NCBI GenBank assembly: GCA_023627715.1
Contig: JAMAHW010000022.1
Location: 62,001 to 126,000, forward strand
Origin: Periconia sp. R9002
Lineage: Eukaryota; Ascomycota; Dothideomycetes; Pleosporales; Periconiaceae
Reading direction: 5' to 3'
DNA: 64,000 nt
Of the stretch, positions 42,396 through 53,371 are shown piece by piece (the first letter of the stretch is position 1; the number at the start of each line of letters is the position of its first letter). The position numbers were made by a program, and so were the translations under genes. The notes under the pieces were generated by a model, which was not told where the DNA came from, did not search any database, and saw only the letters and a program-made list of their open reading frames with translations.

Positions 42396-43510
42396 TTAGC
42401 CTTTCACCTTTTTACCCTGGGCTTCCGTATCAGTCAGTTCACGAATGTACACTTTGATTGCGCCCTCTGGGACGTCGTCGTGCGCGTCCTCGAAACCAGG
42501 GCTGACTCCAACTGCGACAAACTTGCCGTCGCCGCTGAAGGCAAGCGTCTGTACGCTTGACGGGAAACGTTGATATTGTCTGATCCTCCTCTTTGCTACA
42601 CCATCCCACAACGCGACTACCCCATCGCCGCCTCCGGATGCGAAAGAACCATGGACGGGATGGAATGCGAGAGCGTGAACAGGATATACCATATCTTGTC
42701 CATCGGGGGTTGTTTGGCGGTGGCATTTGAATGCGTATTTTCGAGACTGCGACTCGTCGCTTGGATCGAACCATTCTACAGCCACTCTTCCCTCAATGCT
42801 AGAGCTAGCATATCCTGCGTCGTTGGGCATGCACGCTACCGCGCGAGTCATGTATTTCATGCTGCTCTCCCTCCGTTGCCAGGGCTCCACACTCACGTTT
42901 TCCTCTCCTTGCTTTGCGGCTTTGGATAGTGCTTCAAGCTCATAAATGTTTACGGCGCGGCTAGCCATGGCGACGACGAGTCTGGTGGGCGAAGCTGACA
43001 GAGAGAAAGGTTTTGACGGAAGTTTGACGGTTGAAAATTCACCAGGTTGTGAAAGGTCATGTAGGTGTAGAGTTGAGTCCCATGCGGCGGAAATCAAAAG
43101 GTTGTGCGGTTTCGAATAGAGAACATTGCGCACGCCGGCAGAATGAGTCGAGACCACGGTTTGCGCACCGGTGGACAGATCTATCCTACGCACTTCCCAA
43201 TCTAAGCCGCAGCTGAAGGCTTCATTGTCGTCACGACCGAAACAGACATCCAGAACCGGAGCTCGATGCTCAAACTTTTGTAGGAGTTTACCACCGGGCT
43301 CCGCATGTGTGTCGTAGAGGTAGACGTGCCGATCCCATGATGAGACGAGCAGTCGCGTAGGCGTATTGGTCGCAAATTTGACGGCAGATATGGGCTCGGT
43401 GGGGTTCTGCGCGAGTTCAAATTGGCCTGAGAATGAATCATGTCAGTTTGCACGCTAGAAATACGAGAAAATGAAATAAAAGCTCGTCACAAGGCTTACT
43501 TACTTGACAT
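42396..43510 (-). CDS. BUB3: Bub3 spindle checkpoint WD40 protein
   Basis: Exons 43510-43504 (7 nt, ATGTCAA) and 43426-42396, joined by a 77-bp intron with a GTAAGT donor; 345 residues starting MSSQFELAQNPTEPISAVKF. Bub3 is a seven-bladed WD40 propeller that binds phosphorylated MELT motifs of the kinetochore and GLEBS motifs of Bub1/Mad3. Visible blades: LLVSSWDRHVYLYDTHAEPG, RAPVLDVCFGRDDNEAFSCG, LDWEVRRIDLSTG, VRNVLYSKPHNLLISAAWDS, GRVAVEWFD, YAFKCHR, VYPVHALAFHPVHGSFASGG, DGVVALWDGVAKRRIRQY and SSVQTLAFSGDGKFVAVGVS. The YAFKCHR and HPVHG blocks are characteristic of Bub3/Rae1. Bub3 is preferred over Rae1 because the N-terminus FELAQNPTEPISAVKF is a Bub3 signature. Divergent from GPN2. Confidence 0.93.
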
Positions 43511-43700
43511 TGTGGATATAAGGGGCTTGTTGGCGCGGTGTTGAGCTCAGAGAAAGACCTCCGCTAGAGCTCCGCAAACAAACACTTCGGCTTATCTTCG
43601 GTCCTAGACCCCCACCGTCACCCCTCGCCTCCCTCGCAGTCTTGTATTACCACTTCACTCTCCACTCATACTTTCAAATGATCATACCGTAAATACCGCC
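43511..43700. promoter_or_regulatory. Bidirectional promoter BUB3 / GPN2
   Basis: 190 bp between two start codons facing away from each other. Both transcription start sites and both 5' UTRs must fit here. Rich in CT on the + strand at 43610-43675. No TATA box seen, as usual for housekeeping pairs. Confidence 0.7.
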
Positions 43701-44964
43701 ATGCCGTTCGCCCAGCTTGTAATCGGCCCTCCGGGCTCCGGCAAGTCCACGTATTGCGACGGCATGCAGCAGTTCATGACGGCGATTGAGCGCAAATGCT
43801 CTGTCGTGAACCTTGATCCAGCAAACGATCGAACCGCTTACGAGCCTGCCGTGGATGTGAGAGACTTGGTGACCATTGACGAAATCATGGAACAGGAAAA
43901 GCTTGGGCCGAACGGTGGCATTCTTTACGCGCTTGAGGAGCTGGAGCACAACTTCGACTGGCTAGCAGAAGGCTTGAAAGAGCTTGGAGGTGCGCAATTC
44001 TGTCGCAATGAAATTTTGTGGTAGCTGAGAATCGGCAGACGATTATGTTCTATTCGACTGTCCCGGTCAGGTTGAGCTTTTCACTCACCACTCCTCACTC
44101 CGGAACATCTTCTTTCGACTCCAAAAACTTGGGTACAGAGTATTCCTCCTCCGTTCGTTCTGTTTGCCATCCGCTGACTGTATCCAGCTAGTAGTCATAC
44201 ATCTGACTGATTCTATTGTCTTGTCACGGCCCTCGCTATATGTGTCATCGCTTCTGCTTGCGTTGAGAAGTATGCTCCAGATGGATTTACCACACCTAAA
44301 CGTCCTTACCAAAATCGATAATCTACGCGACTATGGGGACCTCCCGTTCAATCTCGACTATTATACCGAGGTGCAGGATTTAAATTACTTGCTTCCACAT
44401 TTGAATAGAGAGCAGACATCTGGGATTCCAGGGCCCAATGTGGCATCACAAAAGGATCACCAGCCCATGGACCTGGACGATGACGACGAGGAACCAACAT
44501 CAAAATTTTCCGCATTGAACAAAGCTATCGTGGAGATGGTTGAAGACTTTGCGCTGGTCGGATTTGAGACGCTGGCGGTGGAAGACAAAAAAAGTATGAT
44601 GACGCTGCTCAGAGCGATTGATCGAGCCGGTGGCTACGCTTTTGGTGGTATCGAAGGCGCAAACGACACAGTCTGGCAGATGGCTATGCGTCAGGACGGT
44701 GTTACCATGGATGCAAGAGACGTGCAGGAGAGGTGGTTGGATCGGAGGGACGAACTGGACGAAGAGGAACGTCGCGCATGGGCGGAGGAGAGCAAAGAAA
44801 TGGCAGATAGACCTGAGCCCAGCGCGACGGTAACGGCACCTGGGCCAGCTACAGACAAGAACAAAAAGACAACTCACGATGACGATGATGCAGACGACCT
44901 GGAGGAAATGCGTAAATTCATGGAAAGCAAGCAAGGCAGTGGGGTCAATGTGGTGCGAAAATAA
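43701..44964 (+). CDS. GPN2: GPN-loop GTPase 2
   Basis: Exons 43701-43989, 44039-44139 and 44188-44964; 388 residues. GPN2 helps assemble and import RNA polymerases II and III. Visible: G1 VIGPPGSGKST, G2-like VNLDPAND, the family-defining GPN loop (LGPNGGILYALEELE), G3 FDCPGQVELFTHHSS, VVIHLTDS and G4 LTKIDNL. Both introns are very short (49 and 48 bp). The second (44140-44187) is in frame without stops, so it is easily missed; removing it restores LGYRLVVIHLTDS. The C-terminus is extended with acidic segments and a Lys/Asp-rich tail (DDDDADDLEEMRKFMESKQG). GPN2 is preferred over GPN1 and GPN3 because of DYGDLPFNLDYYTEVQDL and the helix EDFALVGFETLAVEDKKSM. Confidence 0.93.
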
Positions 44965-45256
44965 GCGTTGGCATTGGCATATGGCGGTGTTCCGGTTCAT
45001 CGATACCATCCATGACTTTGTTTCTGTAAGACTATAATGTTATATTACTTGGGTACAATGCAGGATTGTTTTGGTCGTCTTATAGGATCTCGTGGTAGCG
45101 TATTATCACCGACACCCCGTAGGTGGAGCAACCAGCCTAAGCAGGTTGTGAACGATCTGGAGGGAACAAACACACAAATACACTAAAGGTTGAACACTCG
45201 CGGTTTACGCAGGAACATTGTCCAACCCCTTACAACGTTTTCCTGCGTGCACAACC

Positions 45257-46874
45257 ATGAAGCGCAAAATCTCGGAGGGGTTCGATGACAAAGGCACTCC
45301 TGCCAAAAAGCCCAGTCTTATCGATAACAGCCACCTTCTCAAATCACCGTTCCGCCGCGTAAACAGACGCAGCAGGGCCGCTCTAGCCTACGAATCAAAC
45401 AATATGACTGAGCCAGAACTTGCTCGGTTTGTTCTCGCCCACGAAGAGGCATTCCAAAGGTAAATATGCCCCCGAACCGCCATTCAAACCCTACACCATC
45501 GTTAACGTCATCGTGTCTAACCAAACATTCAGCCGCGGCCGCCTCACATCCTTGTACTCTGATTTCAGTTCCCAGATCCACACAAACCCCGAAGGCTACC
45601 AGGCTAATCTGACTGTGTGGAGGAAAGCTCTTGCGGATGCGGCCTACGCAGGCGTTGTTCCCGCCCCTGGTTCAATACGGAACCACCTTACCATCTATTC
45701 GAGCAACGACCTTTCCCGTGCCCTACAACACAAGGACCATGGCACGCCCGCGTGCCTACCATCGATAATACATGACGCTATAAGAAGGGGCGAGTTTGTA
45801 CCTGTTCAAGAGTGGCAGGCTTCTCGTGTCTCCATTTACAGATCGTCATGGATACCCACTGTCTCTGGAGTCGTGCAATGGGCAACCCAGAAGCTGCTTG
45901 GACCTCCAAGTTCGAACAGGATATACGTAGGGAATCTGGTGGTGGTTAAAAATGTTGAAGATGTTGCGCAGAAGGTCTTGAAACAGCACCAAGTATCGTC
46001 TGCGTCGCCCGCGGACCGTATCTTATCACGGTCGGCGTTCGTGAAGCGGTTTTCGAACACACTTGGATCCAAAGCTACGCTCTCCTCCGAAGATCTTGAT
46101 GTCCTTCTTACGCATTTGGCACGGGATAGAAACGAAATTGTTTTTGACAATGAAACAATCAAATTCAAGAATGAAACGGAACCTACGCCCTTCCCCATTA
46201 CCCAGGAAGATACGATTCTAGCTCGTCTGCGAGACTCGGTGGAACGAGTCAATGCCGAAATGGTTGCTTTACAAGGCAGGATTGAATCGTGTCAGGCGGC
46301 CGTACGAGAAGCTATCGAAGCGAAGCAGATGATCCGTGCAAAGACTGCCCTGCGATCACGAAGGCTTGCAGAATCCGCTTTAGACAATCGATCCAAGATC
46401 GCACATCAACTAGAGGAAACATACGAAAAGCTGCAGGAAGGACAACTTCAGGTCGAAACTGTAGAGGTCATGAAGGCAGCTGCGACCGCTCTGAAAATAC
46501 TGCACAACAAAGTCGGCGGCGCGGAAGGCGTGCAGAACGTTGTAGATTCCGTGAGGGAACAAATGGATACCCAGGAGGAGATTACAAATATCATCAATGA
46601 AGCAGCAACGCCGGTGGATGAAGGTGAAGTTGATGAGGAATTCGAAGCCTTAGAGAGAGCGGAACAAGAGAAGAAAGAGCAGGAAGAAGCCGCAAAGACG
46701 GCCGCACGACTCGCAGAGCTTGCAGAAGCGGACAAGGCCCGCAAAGAGAAGTTGGACTCTGAGGCTGAAAAAGTTGTGGAGCAGACTTCGATGAGCTTCT
46801 CTCAGCTATCTGTGGATCAAACCGATAAAGATGTAGAAAGTGAAGGAGAGGGGAGGACTCTCATCCCGGCGTAA
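45257..46874 (+). CDS. CHM7: Chm7/CHMP7 ESCRT-III protein
   Basis: Exons 45257-45459 and 45533-46874; 514 residues. Chm7 (CHMP7) acts with the inner nuclear membrane protein Heh1/LEM2 in nuclear-envelope surveillance and sealing, recruiting Snf7. The N-terminal half (RGRLTSLYSDFSSQIHTNPE, YQANLTVWRKALADAAYAGV, SGVVQWATQKLLG) fits the winged-helix region of CHMP7. The C-terminal half is SNF7-like: long helices ILARLRDSVERVNAEMVALQ, AVREAIEAKQMIRAKTALRS, ESALDNRSKIAHQLEETYEK, EVMKAAATALKILHNKVGG and RVNAEMVAL, then an acidic region with EEFEALERAEQEKKEQEE that should contain a MIM-type motif. The first 60 residues are basic and disordered (MKRKISEGFDDKGTPAKKPS), suggesting nuclear targeting. 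Confidence 0.82.
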
Positions 46875-47604
46875 GTTTATGAACCTCGCTAGCATGCAAG
46901 GAAGATGAAGTGCCGATGACGAAGATTTGCGTGGACCGCAAATTTCCATCCACTTTCTGAGCAGATATATATGTATAATACCCCGACAAAGCACATCATG
47001 TACACGAGGCGATACAGGCGTTCCGCTTGCGCATGATTTTGGCTTGATAGATTGATCAATGATCATAATGAATTGTCTATACCACATTCAACGATCATGA
47101 CTTTACATACTGTGACCAGATCAATTAAACTACGAAAAAGCTAGTCTCAAAAAACAATTCTGGTGATTTGCTGCATCAAAGATGCTCAGGAGGGGCAAGC
47201 ACCCTCAAACTATCTCAACGTGGCACTGAGCATTTTACCAACATTCCCAATTAGGCAATTATCGAAAAGGAGTCGAATACTGCAGTTTTTAAGATCGGAA
47301 ATCCCGATCTTTTGACCAAATTTCATCGTCTTTTACGATCAGTCCGCAACCAAAAACGCACTCACTACAATGCACTCGCTCGTTGGCAGATCGTTAAAGA
47401 CGAAGCTAAGCCCAATTTGGAACGAAACAGCGCCAAGCCTGAGCTCCAACCTTGACCTCACCTCCAAACCTCTACCGGACAGCGTCACCACTCTCCACAC
47501 CCACACACACTCCTTACGCGGAGCCCACACACCTCTCCACTCCACCAATTCCCCCAGAATAGTTACGAGACACACATACCTCGACCCCACGCGCACGCAA
47601 GCTC
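46875..47604. other. Intergenic, 730 bp
   Basis: 3' flank of CHM7 and promoter of the complex I subunit gene. No gene recognised. Confidence 0.45.
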
Positions 47605-48154
47605 ATGCAACCACTCGCCCCCCTCCGCGCCACAGCGCGCACCAGCAGCACCGCGCTGCTCCGCCAACAATCCCGCACTACGACCACGCGCCACTTCACG
47701 ACGACGCAGATCCGCGCCGGTGGCGGTCATGGCCCCTCGTACGACCCGCCTTCCGGATGGCTATTCGGCGTCAAACCCGGTGAGAAGTACCAGAAGGAGG
47801 GGTGGGAGGGGGTATGGACGTATGGGTTTTATGGAAGCATTGCGTTTGCCGTTATAGCTTATGCTTTCAAGCCGGATACGAGGTGAGTTCCCCGACGTTC
47901 GTTGTTTGGTGGGGAGAGATTGGCGGGTTCGGAGGAAATGCGCTGTGTGGGAAGTACGATGGACGGGCGGTGTCACAATAGATGGATGTGAATTTTGGGG
48001 AAACGGCATCGTTCGACTATAGGCGTATTAATGAACTACGGGCTGACCTGTTTTCTCTCCTTGTAGCATTCAGACCTGGGCTCTCGAAGAGGCTCGCCGA
48101 CGGCTAGAAGCGGAAGGAATCCTCCCAGATCCTGATTCTAAATCAGAGGAATAA
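47605..48154 (+). CDS. Complex I ESSS/NDUFB11 subunit
   Basis: Exons 47605-47882 and 48067-48154 (184-bp intron); 121 residues. NDUFB11 (ESSS) is a small single-pass accessory subunit of the distal membrane arm of mitochondrial complex I. The N-terminus is an Arg/Ser/Thr-rich mitochondrial presequence (MQPLAPLRATARTSSTALLR) followed by GGHGPSYDPPSGWLFGVKPG, the family signature, then a membrane helix (GVWTYGFYGSIAFAVIAYAF) and the C-terminal IQTWALEEARRRLEAEG. The intron interrupts just after the membrane helix. Confidence 0.88.
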
Positions 48155-49578
48155 ACTTGATCAATCAAGCCAGCTTAAGAGACTAGACGAGAATTGTACA
48201 TATCAAGATCACAGCAGCAGAGACACGGCAATGGCAGGTTTTCCTTTGTGCACGCAACATGAGAGATTCCCTCTTTCTCCATAATAGAACAGTCGGGTTA
48301 TCTGAAGAGAGGCGGCGGTGGGGATGGCCGCGTTACATTCTACATATCTAGCAAATGGACCTTTTCTTCTTTTTTTGACCTCCTGTTGTTGGGGAAAAGG
48401 GCATGACTTCGGGTATATGGGTGGTTTTTGCTAACAAATGGACGAATCAAAGTAGTCACTAAGGCAATAACTTCAGGTTGTTTCCCAATCTGTTTCGGAC
48501 CTTAGTGGATGAGATTCACCGATCGATTCATTGCTCTATGGATTATCAACTGGATTCTCTGAAGGAGTGGAGCGCAATCACACATTCACCATCCTAAGCG
48601 GTACATTTCCACTTTGCGGCGATGGATCTATATACCCGTAGATACCGCTTCAGAAGGTTCCGTATCCACGAACTTCGTTATGGGGGACGTTCGGGTCCCA
48701 CACCCGGGTGCAATTACTCTATTTGTTTATGGAATTCGATGGGCTCAGAACATGGGTACAACCCACATGGCGTTTCAACACCGCTCGAAATTTGTACCGT
48801 AGAACTATAGGTAGCGTATTACTTTCGTTTAATAGTTGAACATAAAGCCACAACCTGGTTGTGATGTACTGCCCGTATCCGATTTATTCAAGCTCTCGTT
48901 TCCGCGAGGGATAGGTAGCTTACTGTGTGTGACTGTCTATTTTCCGGGGACGAATTTAGGCAACAGGATTGCAGGGTATTTTCAGAGCCAACGTTATTGA
49001 AGCGGCATCATGAAGTTGTGCAACGCTGTTAGAAGGTATATGAGGTTAGCTGCTTTTGACGGAAGTCTTCCAATTCGCTCCTTTCAAGATGGTTCGTACA
49101 ATTACTGTAGTTACCCGTCTCATATGCAGTCTACTTTCCTCATCGTAGGCAATAAGATTGTTTGCGTCGATTTTTACCTAGTCTTTTATGTTATCTCATC
49201 AGCGACTGCAAAATCCCGATGCGTCCTTTGGCAATACAAATGGGGATCTCTTCTGCTTCTTTTCGATTCTTCCCTCTCTCCAACAATCTCCGTATCCCCC
49301 GCGATCTGTGTTTCTATGCGCATACTGAACCTATCATTTACTATTGAATCTGATTCCACTCGGGGCACAATCGTTCAACCAACCACATCCTGTATGTTAT
49401 GTTATTTATTTCTCCACATATATTATATATGTAATGAGTTACCTATGTGCAAGTCCTGACTGAAAACGATTCCTTTATTTTCCTGCTGTATTTATTGATA
49501 CGACAAGTAGTTCTCTTACTGTTTTGGATTCTATCACATCATTCGATATCCCATGGTGCTAACAAACCCAAAAGCAAC
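48155..49578. other. Intergenic, 1.4 kb; boundary before the paralogue array
   Basis: No coding sequence recognised. Marks the change from conserved single-copy genes on the left to the lineage-specific plus-strand array on the right. Confidence 0.45.
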
Positions 49579-50977
49579 ATGCCACCCGAAAAACCTGCAC
49601 GGCATTTCGAGAGTCTCGATGAATTCGAAGAGCAGATCAAACGCATCCCACCAAAAGATCTGTACACACGGTATCAAGAATTTTTTTCGACTCTGCACTT
49701 TGACAAAGATGGCCCATCCTCATTACGGCTAGTGCATATCGGATTTTACAAAGAAGGTAACGTCCGAAGGGATATCTAGGGTCAAACCAACCCCAATTTA
49801 CAGTGGCCCTCCACGGATGACTTCACAGAAGACCTGGTTCATTTCAATCTGGGAAACACGGGAAATACACACTACAGGCGGGAGATCTTCAATGCCCCAG
49901 GATTAGAGTTACGCCCTCCTTTCAAATCAGCGTATGCGCTGACATACCCTTCAGAGTCGGGAGACTCAAATACTAAACCAAAAACGAACCCACTCAAGTT
50001 TTTGATAGCAATTGTGTTCATGAGACAGAAAGTCATCAAAACTTTGAAACGTCTCCCCGAGTCTCTCGTCCTATTCAAACAAATTTCCGTAGGAGGGGCA
50101 AAACGAAGATTAGCAGAAGATATTGCGGATACCTCCAAGGAGGATGTGAGTGGTGAACTGAATAGAGAGACGCAGAACCTGGAACAGAGAGCTCAGCAAA
50201 ACCTTTCAAGGCAAAGCTCTGAGACCATCAGAGGTGATGCCGAACATAAGAGAGGGAGAGCAGTGATGACTCGTGTGCGGACTTGTACGAAACAGCCGAA
50301 ACAGTACTCCCACTGGATCATTTCAGGAGCAAAAAGCGCTCCGCGCAAAGCATGCCAGACAACAGAGGTAAGCAGCATGTTTTGCAACCACTTCAATCTG
50401 ACCAGCAACTGACGTCCATTTCTCCAGAGATCAAACGTGCCACCACTTCACGTAGGGTATGTCCAACAAGCTATTCATGGGAGATGTAGTCATGCTTACT
50501 GAAACTTGTTGTAGCTGTCTGATAGCCGGCACGAAGGCATCATTACCCCAGAGACACCACCCTCGATGCCCACAGAGTACGATCCAGCAGTATTGAACAA
50601 CTACATTCATTTTTTTTGAAGAGTTTCATACCTTGCTTTAGCAGAACGACTTACTCACAGCCGCCCAAGACATCAAAGATGCGAAGGAAAAATACGACAG
50701 TTGCGCACAACATTATCAAGATGCGCACGCTCGTCTCCCTCTTGAGAAGGAGAAAAATGCTACCTACCAGGCTGAAAGCTCGAAGCAGGACACCGAGATC
50801 GAGGGGTTGAAGAAGGGGGTCAACGAGCTGACCGCTCGGCTAGAGAGGACGGTCAACGAAAAAAAAGGAATGCAAGGAGCGCCTTGGAAAGCTGAAACGA
50901 GGATTTCAAAGTACAAAGACGACGAGGAGGATATCACAAAAATCATGCAAAGGCAGCGAGAATGGAGCGCGTTTTGA
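49579..50977 (+). CDS. Array protein 1: unknown globular domain plus coiled coil
   Basis: Not a recognised family. Exons 49579-49756, 49829-50367, 50406-50456, 50515-50589 and 50642-50977; 392 residues. The intron 1 acceptor (ending 49828) was chosen because only it keeps the frame, giving LVHIGFYKEEDLVHFNLGN. N-terminal domain: FESLDEFEEQIKRIPPKDLY, the VHIGFY strand, ELRPPFKSAYALTYP and the helix PLKFLIAIVFMRQKVIKTLK, which align loosely with the same positions of the other array proteins. A middle segment is polar (SGELNRETQNLEQRAQQNLS); the C-terminus is coiled coil (QAESSKQDTEIEGLKKGVNE, LTARLERTVNEKK). An 8-A run at about 50858-50865 lies inside the coiled coil; with one A fewer the helix would continue into KECKERLGKLKRGF, so a frameshift or sequencing slip is possible. 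Confidence 0.6.
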
Positions 50978-52658
50978 TTTACAACTTGTTGCAGAGTTAA
51001 ATCACGAGTGTATGGATTGCTCTGTTCCTTCTCACCGTTGAATATATCCCGCACTATTACCAAAGTCTCTGTTACTCCCCCAGTGAAGTACCACAATATC
51101 TCCAATGAGTTGAAACCTTCTCTCCATAGTTCATGACTCTCTTGATCAACTCAATTTTCAAAGTCATCCATCAAGTCCTGCTCCTCTGCTCACTTTTTCG
51201 CATGCGACCTCGCGTAGCGAAAAAAACAAAAAACAAAATAAGGTTCAGAAGCCGCCTATGCATTGGAGAATGCATGTAGTGTAACACATTAAGAAGCGTG
51301 GCGGGGTGAGGTTGCAATCAATCAATTCCATCCACTCGTTGGAGCGCATGCGCATGCACATAGCCGTTGCGGTGAGTCACAGTCTCATTTTTCACCCACC
51401 AGGGAGAGCAGTTCACCAGCGAGAACATACCCAACCTCTTATTCAACGAGGATCTTGCAGCAACTAGGAGAACACAAACCTTACAATTGTAAGAAGCAAA
51501 AAGCCATTTTCTATTGGCGTGTTTAGCGGCCAAGGGATTCGTCAGAAAATTCTGTGTTTTTCATTTATCTGCGAGATGTAGTGTAACAAAATGCATGCAC
51601 GAAGTCGATATGGGCCGTCAAAATCATCTTCCGTACGCGCCGAACTTGCTCTGTCGACCATCTTCCCGGGAGAACAACAAAGTGAGCTGGGTTTGGAACA
51701 TCATGCCGCGGGAGACAAACAAGGCCTGGCAATCTCACACGGCAGGTTCTCCTATTCGTTGTCTTTGACTCTCTGCCTGTATGCGGATCGTCTGATTCTG
51801 TCGTATTGCATAAGTAGTCCGCGATTGTATGCGAGGGCCTGGAAAAAGAAAGAGGATAAATTGGGTATGTTTGTTGCCTGAGATTTTGTGAAGGCGTGAA
51901 GGACAAAAGCATATTTTATGCATGTAGTACTTATTGGTTGGTTGACTCATTTGTCTTTAAGAAGGTCGGGAATTAAATGCTTACGAAGGATGCCGCCACT
52001 GCATTAAAGTTCGTGTTCTACATAACAATCATCAACGCACGCATTCATGTTTTTGTAGCATTTGCAGAATTTTGTCGAATAGTTTCTGTGCTTCCGTGTT
52101 CTTGATCTTTCTTTCGTTCGTTCTTTTTGATTTTCCTTTCCTAAACCTTGAAACTGTTCTACTCATGATTTGTTCAGGTTTGACGTTCGGAACCTTGCTT
52201 CCCAAACAAACCATCAATTGCTTGTCAGCATAACGATCAACCTGACGTGCACAGATAAGGAAGCAACAACCACGCAGGGATTTTGAGTCAGTTAATTGTC
52301 TTTACGCGTACTTGAGATACGAATCAATTACGGCGCATCGCGTCCCAAACGCGTCGAGGGGATGCATCTGTTTCTATAACAACGGCCCCTTTTCCCATCT
52401 TCCATTGTCATATCCTGTTTTATCCATCTATTTTGAATTCTTATATTTCAATCTACGAACGTGAACATTGCATACTTTGCGGTACGCTCTATCTTGACAG
52501 CAAGTACTTGTCTCTGCAATTTCTGAAACCCGCAAGCCCCACGCAGATACTCCTCTAGAAATTCGCCCTATATTTTATAGTAGGCAAACTCCTGATTACG
52601 CAAACTCTAGCCAAGTGAGATCTCTAACAGAAATAGGAACACAAGAACCTGCACTAAC
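50978..52658. other. Intergenic, 1.7 kb, in the array
   Basis: Reading frames are short and without motif. No clear remnant of an array gene seen by eye. Confidence 0.4.
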
Positions 52659-53371
52659 ATGTCTGTACCTGTTACCAAAATCGAAGACTGTGGCGCACCT
52701 ATCACGAAGGACCAGAACGGTAACGAATACAAGGACGGTACAAAGAATGATGCCACCCAGGCAGGGCAGGTTGACCCAGACGACATGACCTGTGAACTGG
52801 ATTCTGATATATCAGAATCTGAGTTGGAAGGTCATCCACACGTTCATCTCGAGTGTGGATGTCTCGACGTTTTCGTCAATGGCCGGGTGGTGAGATATGA
52901 CCGAAACTGTCGTGCACGACTGGCGAAGCTTACTAAATGTAAGTGGTATACAAGATCTTGTTGGCCCATGTACTCACGGATTGATTCTTGCTAGGCGACT
53001 GCGGCAACTGCCCCGAAGATGATAGTTCCTCGCAACGTGGTACGAAGCCGCAACAACAGAAAGAACAAAGGCAAGGGGGACAACACGGGATGGTAAGTCC
53101 GACAAACTCGATCTTTTTAGACTATCAGAAATTCTGACGAGTATGTTAGCGACTCCGAAGCATGGGCAAGGGCCGCGGCAGTGGGATGAAATTTGTCCCC
53201 GGGAAGCTGAACACAGACTACAAGCAAGAGAACCGAGAACTCCGCAAACGCGTCAGAGAACTTGAGACGGAAATTGAGATGATGCGCGCTGCTAGTGAGC
53301 AGACTCAGTTCATTCCTCTTGACGATCTTCTCGCCCTGATGACAGAATCCCAGTTATTGCCTACGTCTTAG
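52659..53371 (+). CDS. Small Cys-rich protein with coiled coil, unknown
   Basis: Exons 52659-52938, 52995-53092 and 53150-53371; 199 residues, all junctions GT-AG (GTAAGT donors twice). Not recognised. N-terminal 60 residues acidic (QVDPDDMTCELDSDISESEL). A Cys cluster follows: HVHLECGCLDVFVNGR, RNCRARLAKLTKCDCGNCPE, which is a C-x-C, C, C-x-C-x-x-C pattern suggestive of metal binding. Then a Gln/Gly-rich stretch, RGSGMKFVPGKLNTDY, and a coiled coil (KQENRELRKRVRELETEIEM) with a hydrophobic end (FIPLDDLLALMTESQLLP). It lies inside the plus-strand array and shares the C-terminal coiled-coil habit, but not the N-terminal domain of the other five. Confidence 0.65.
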
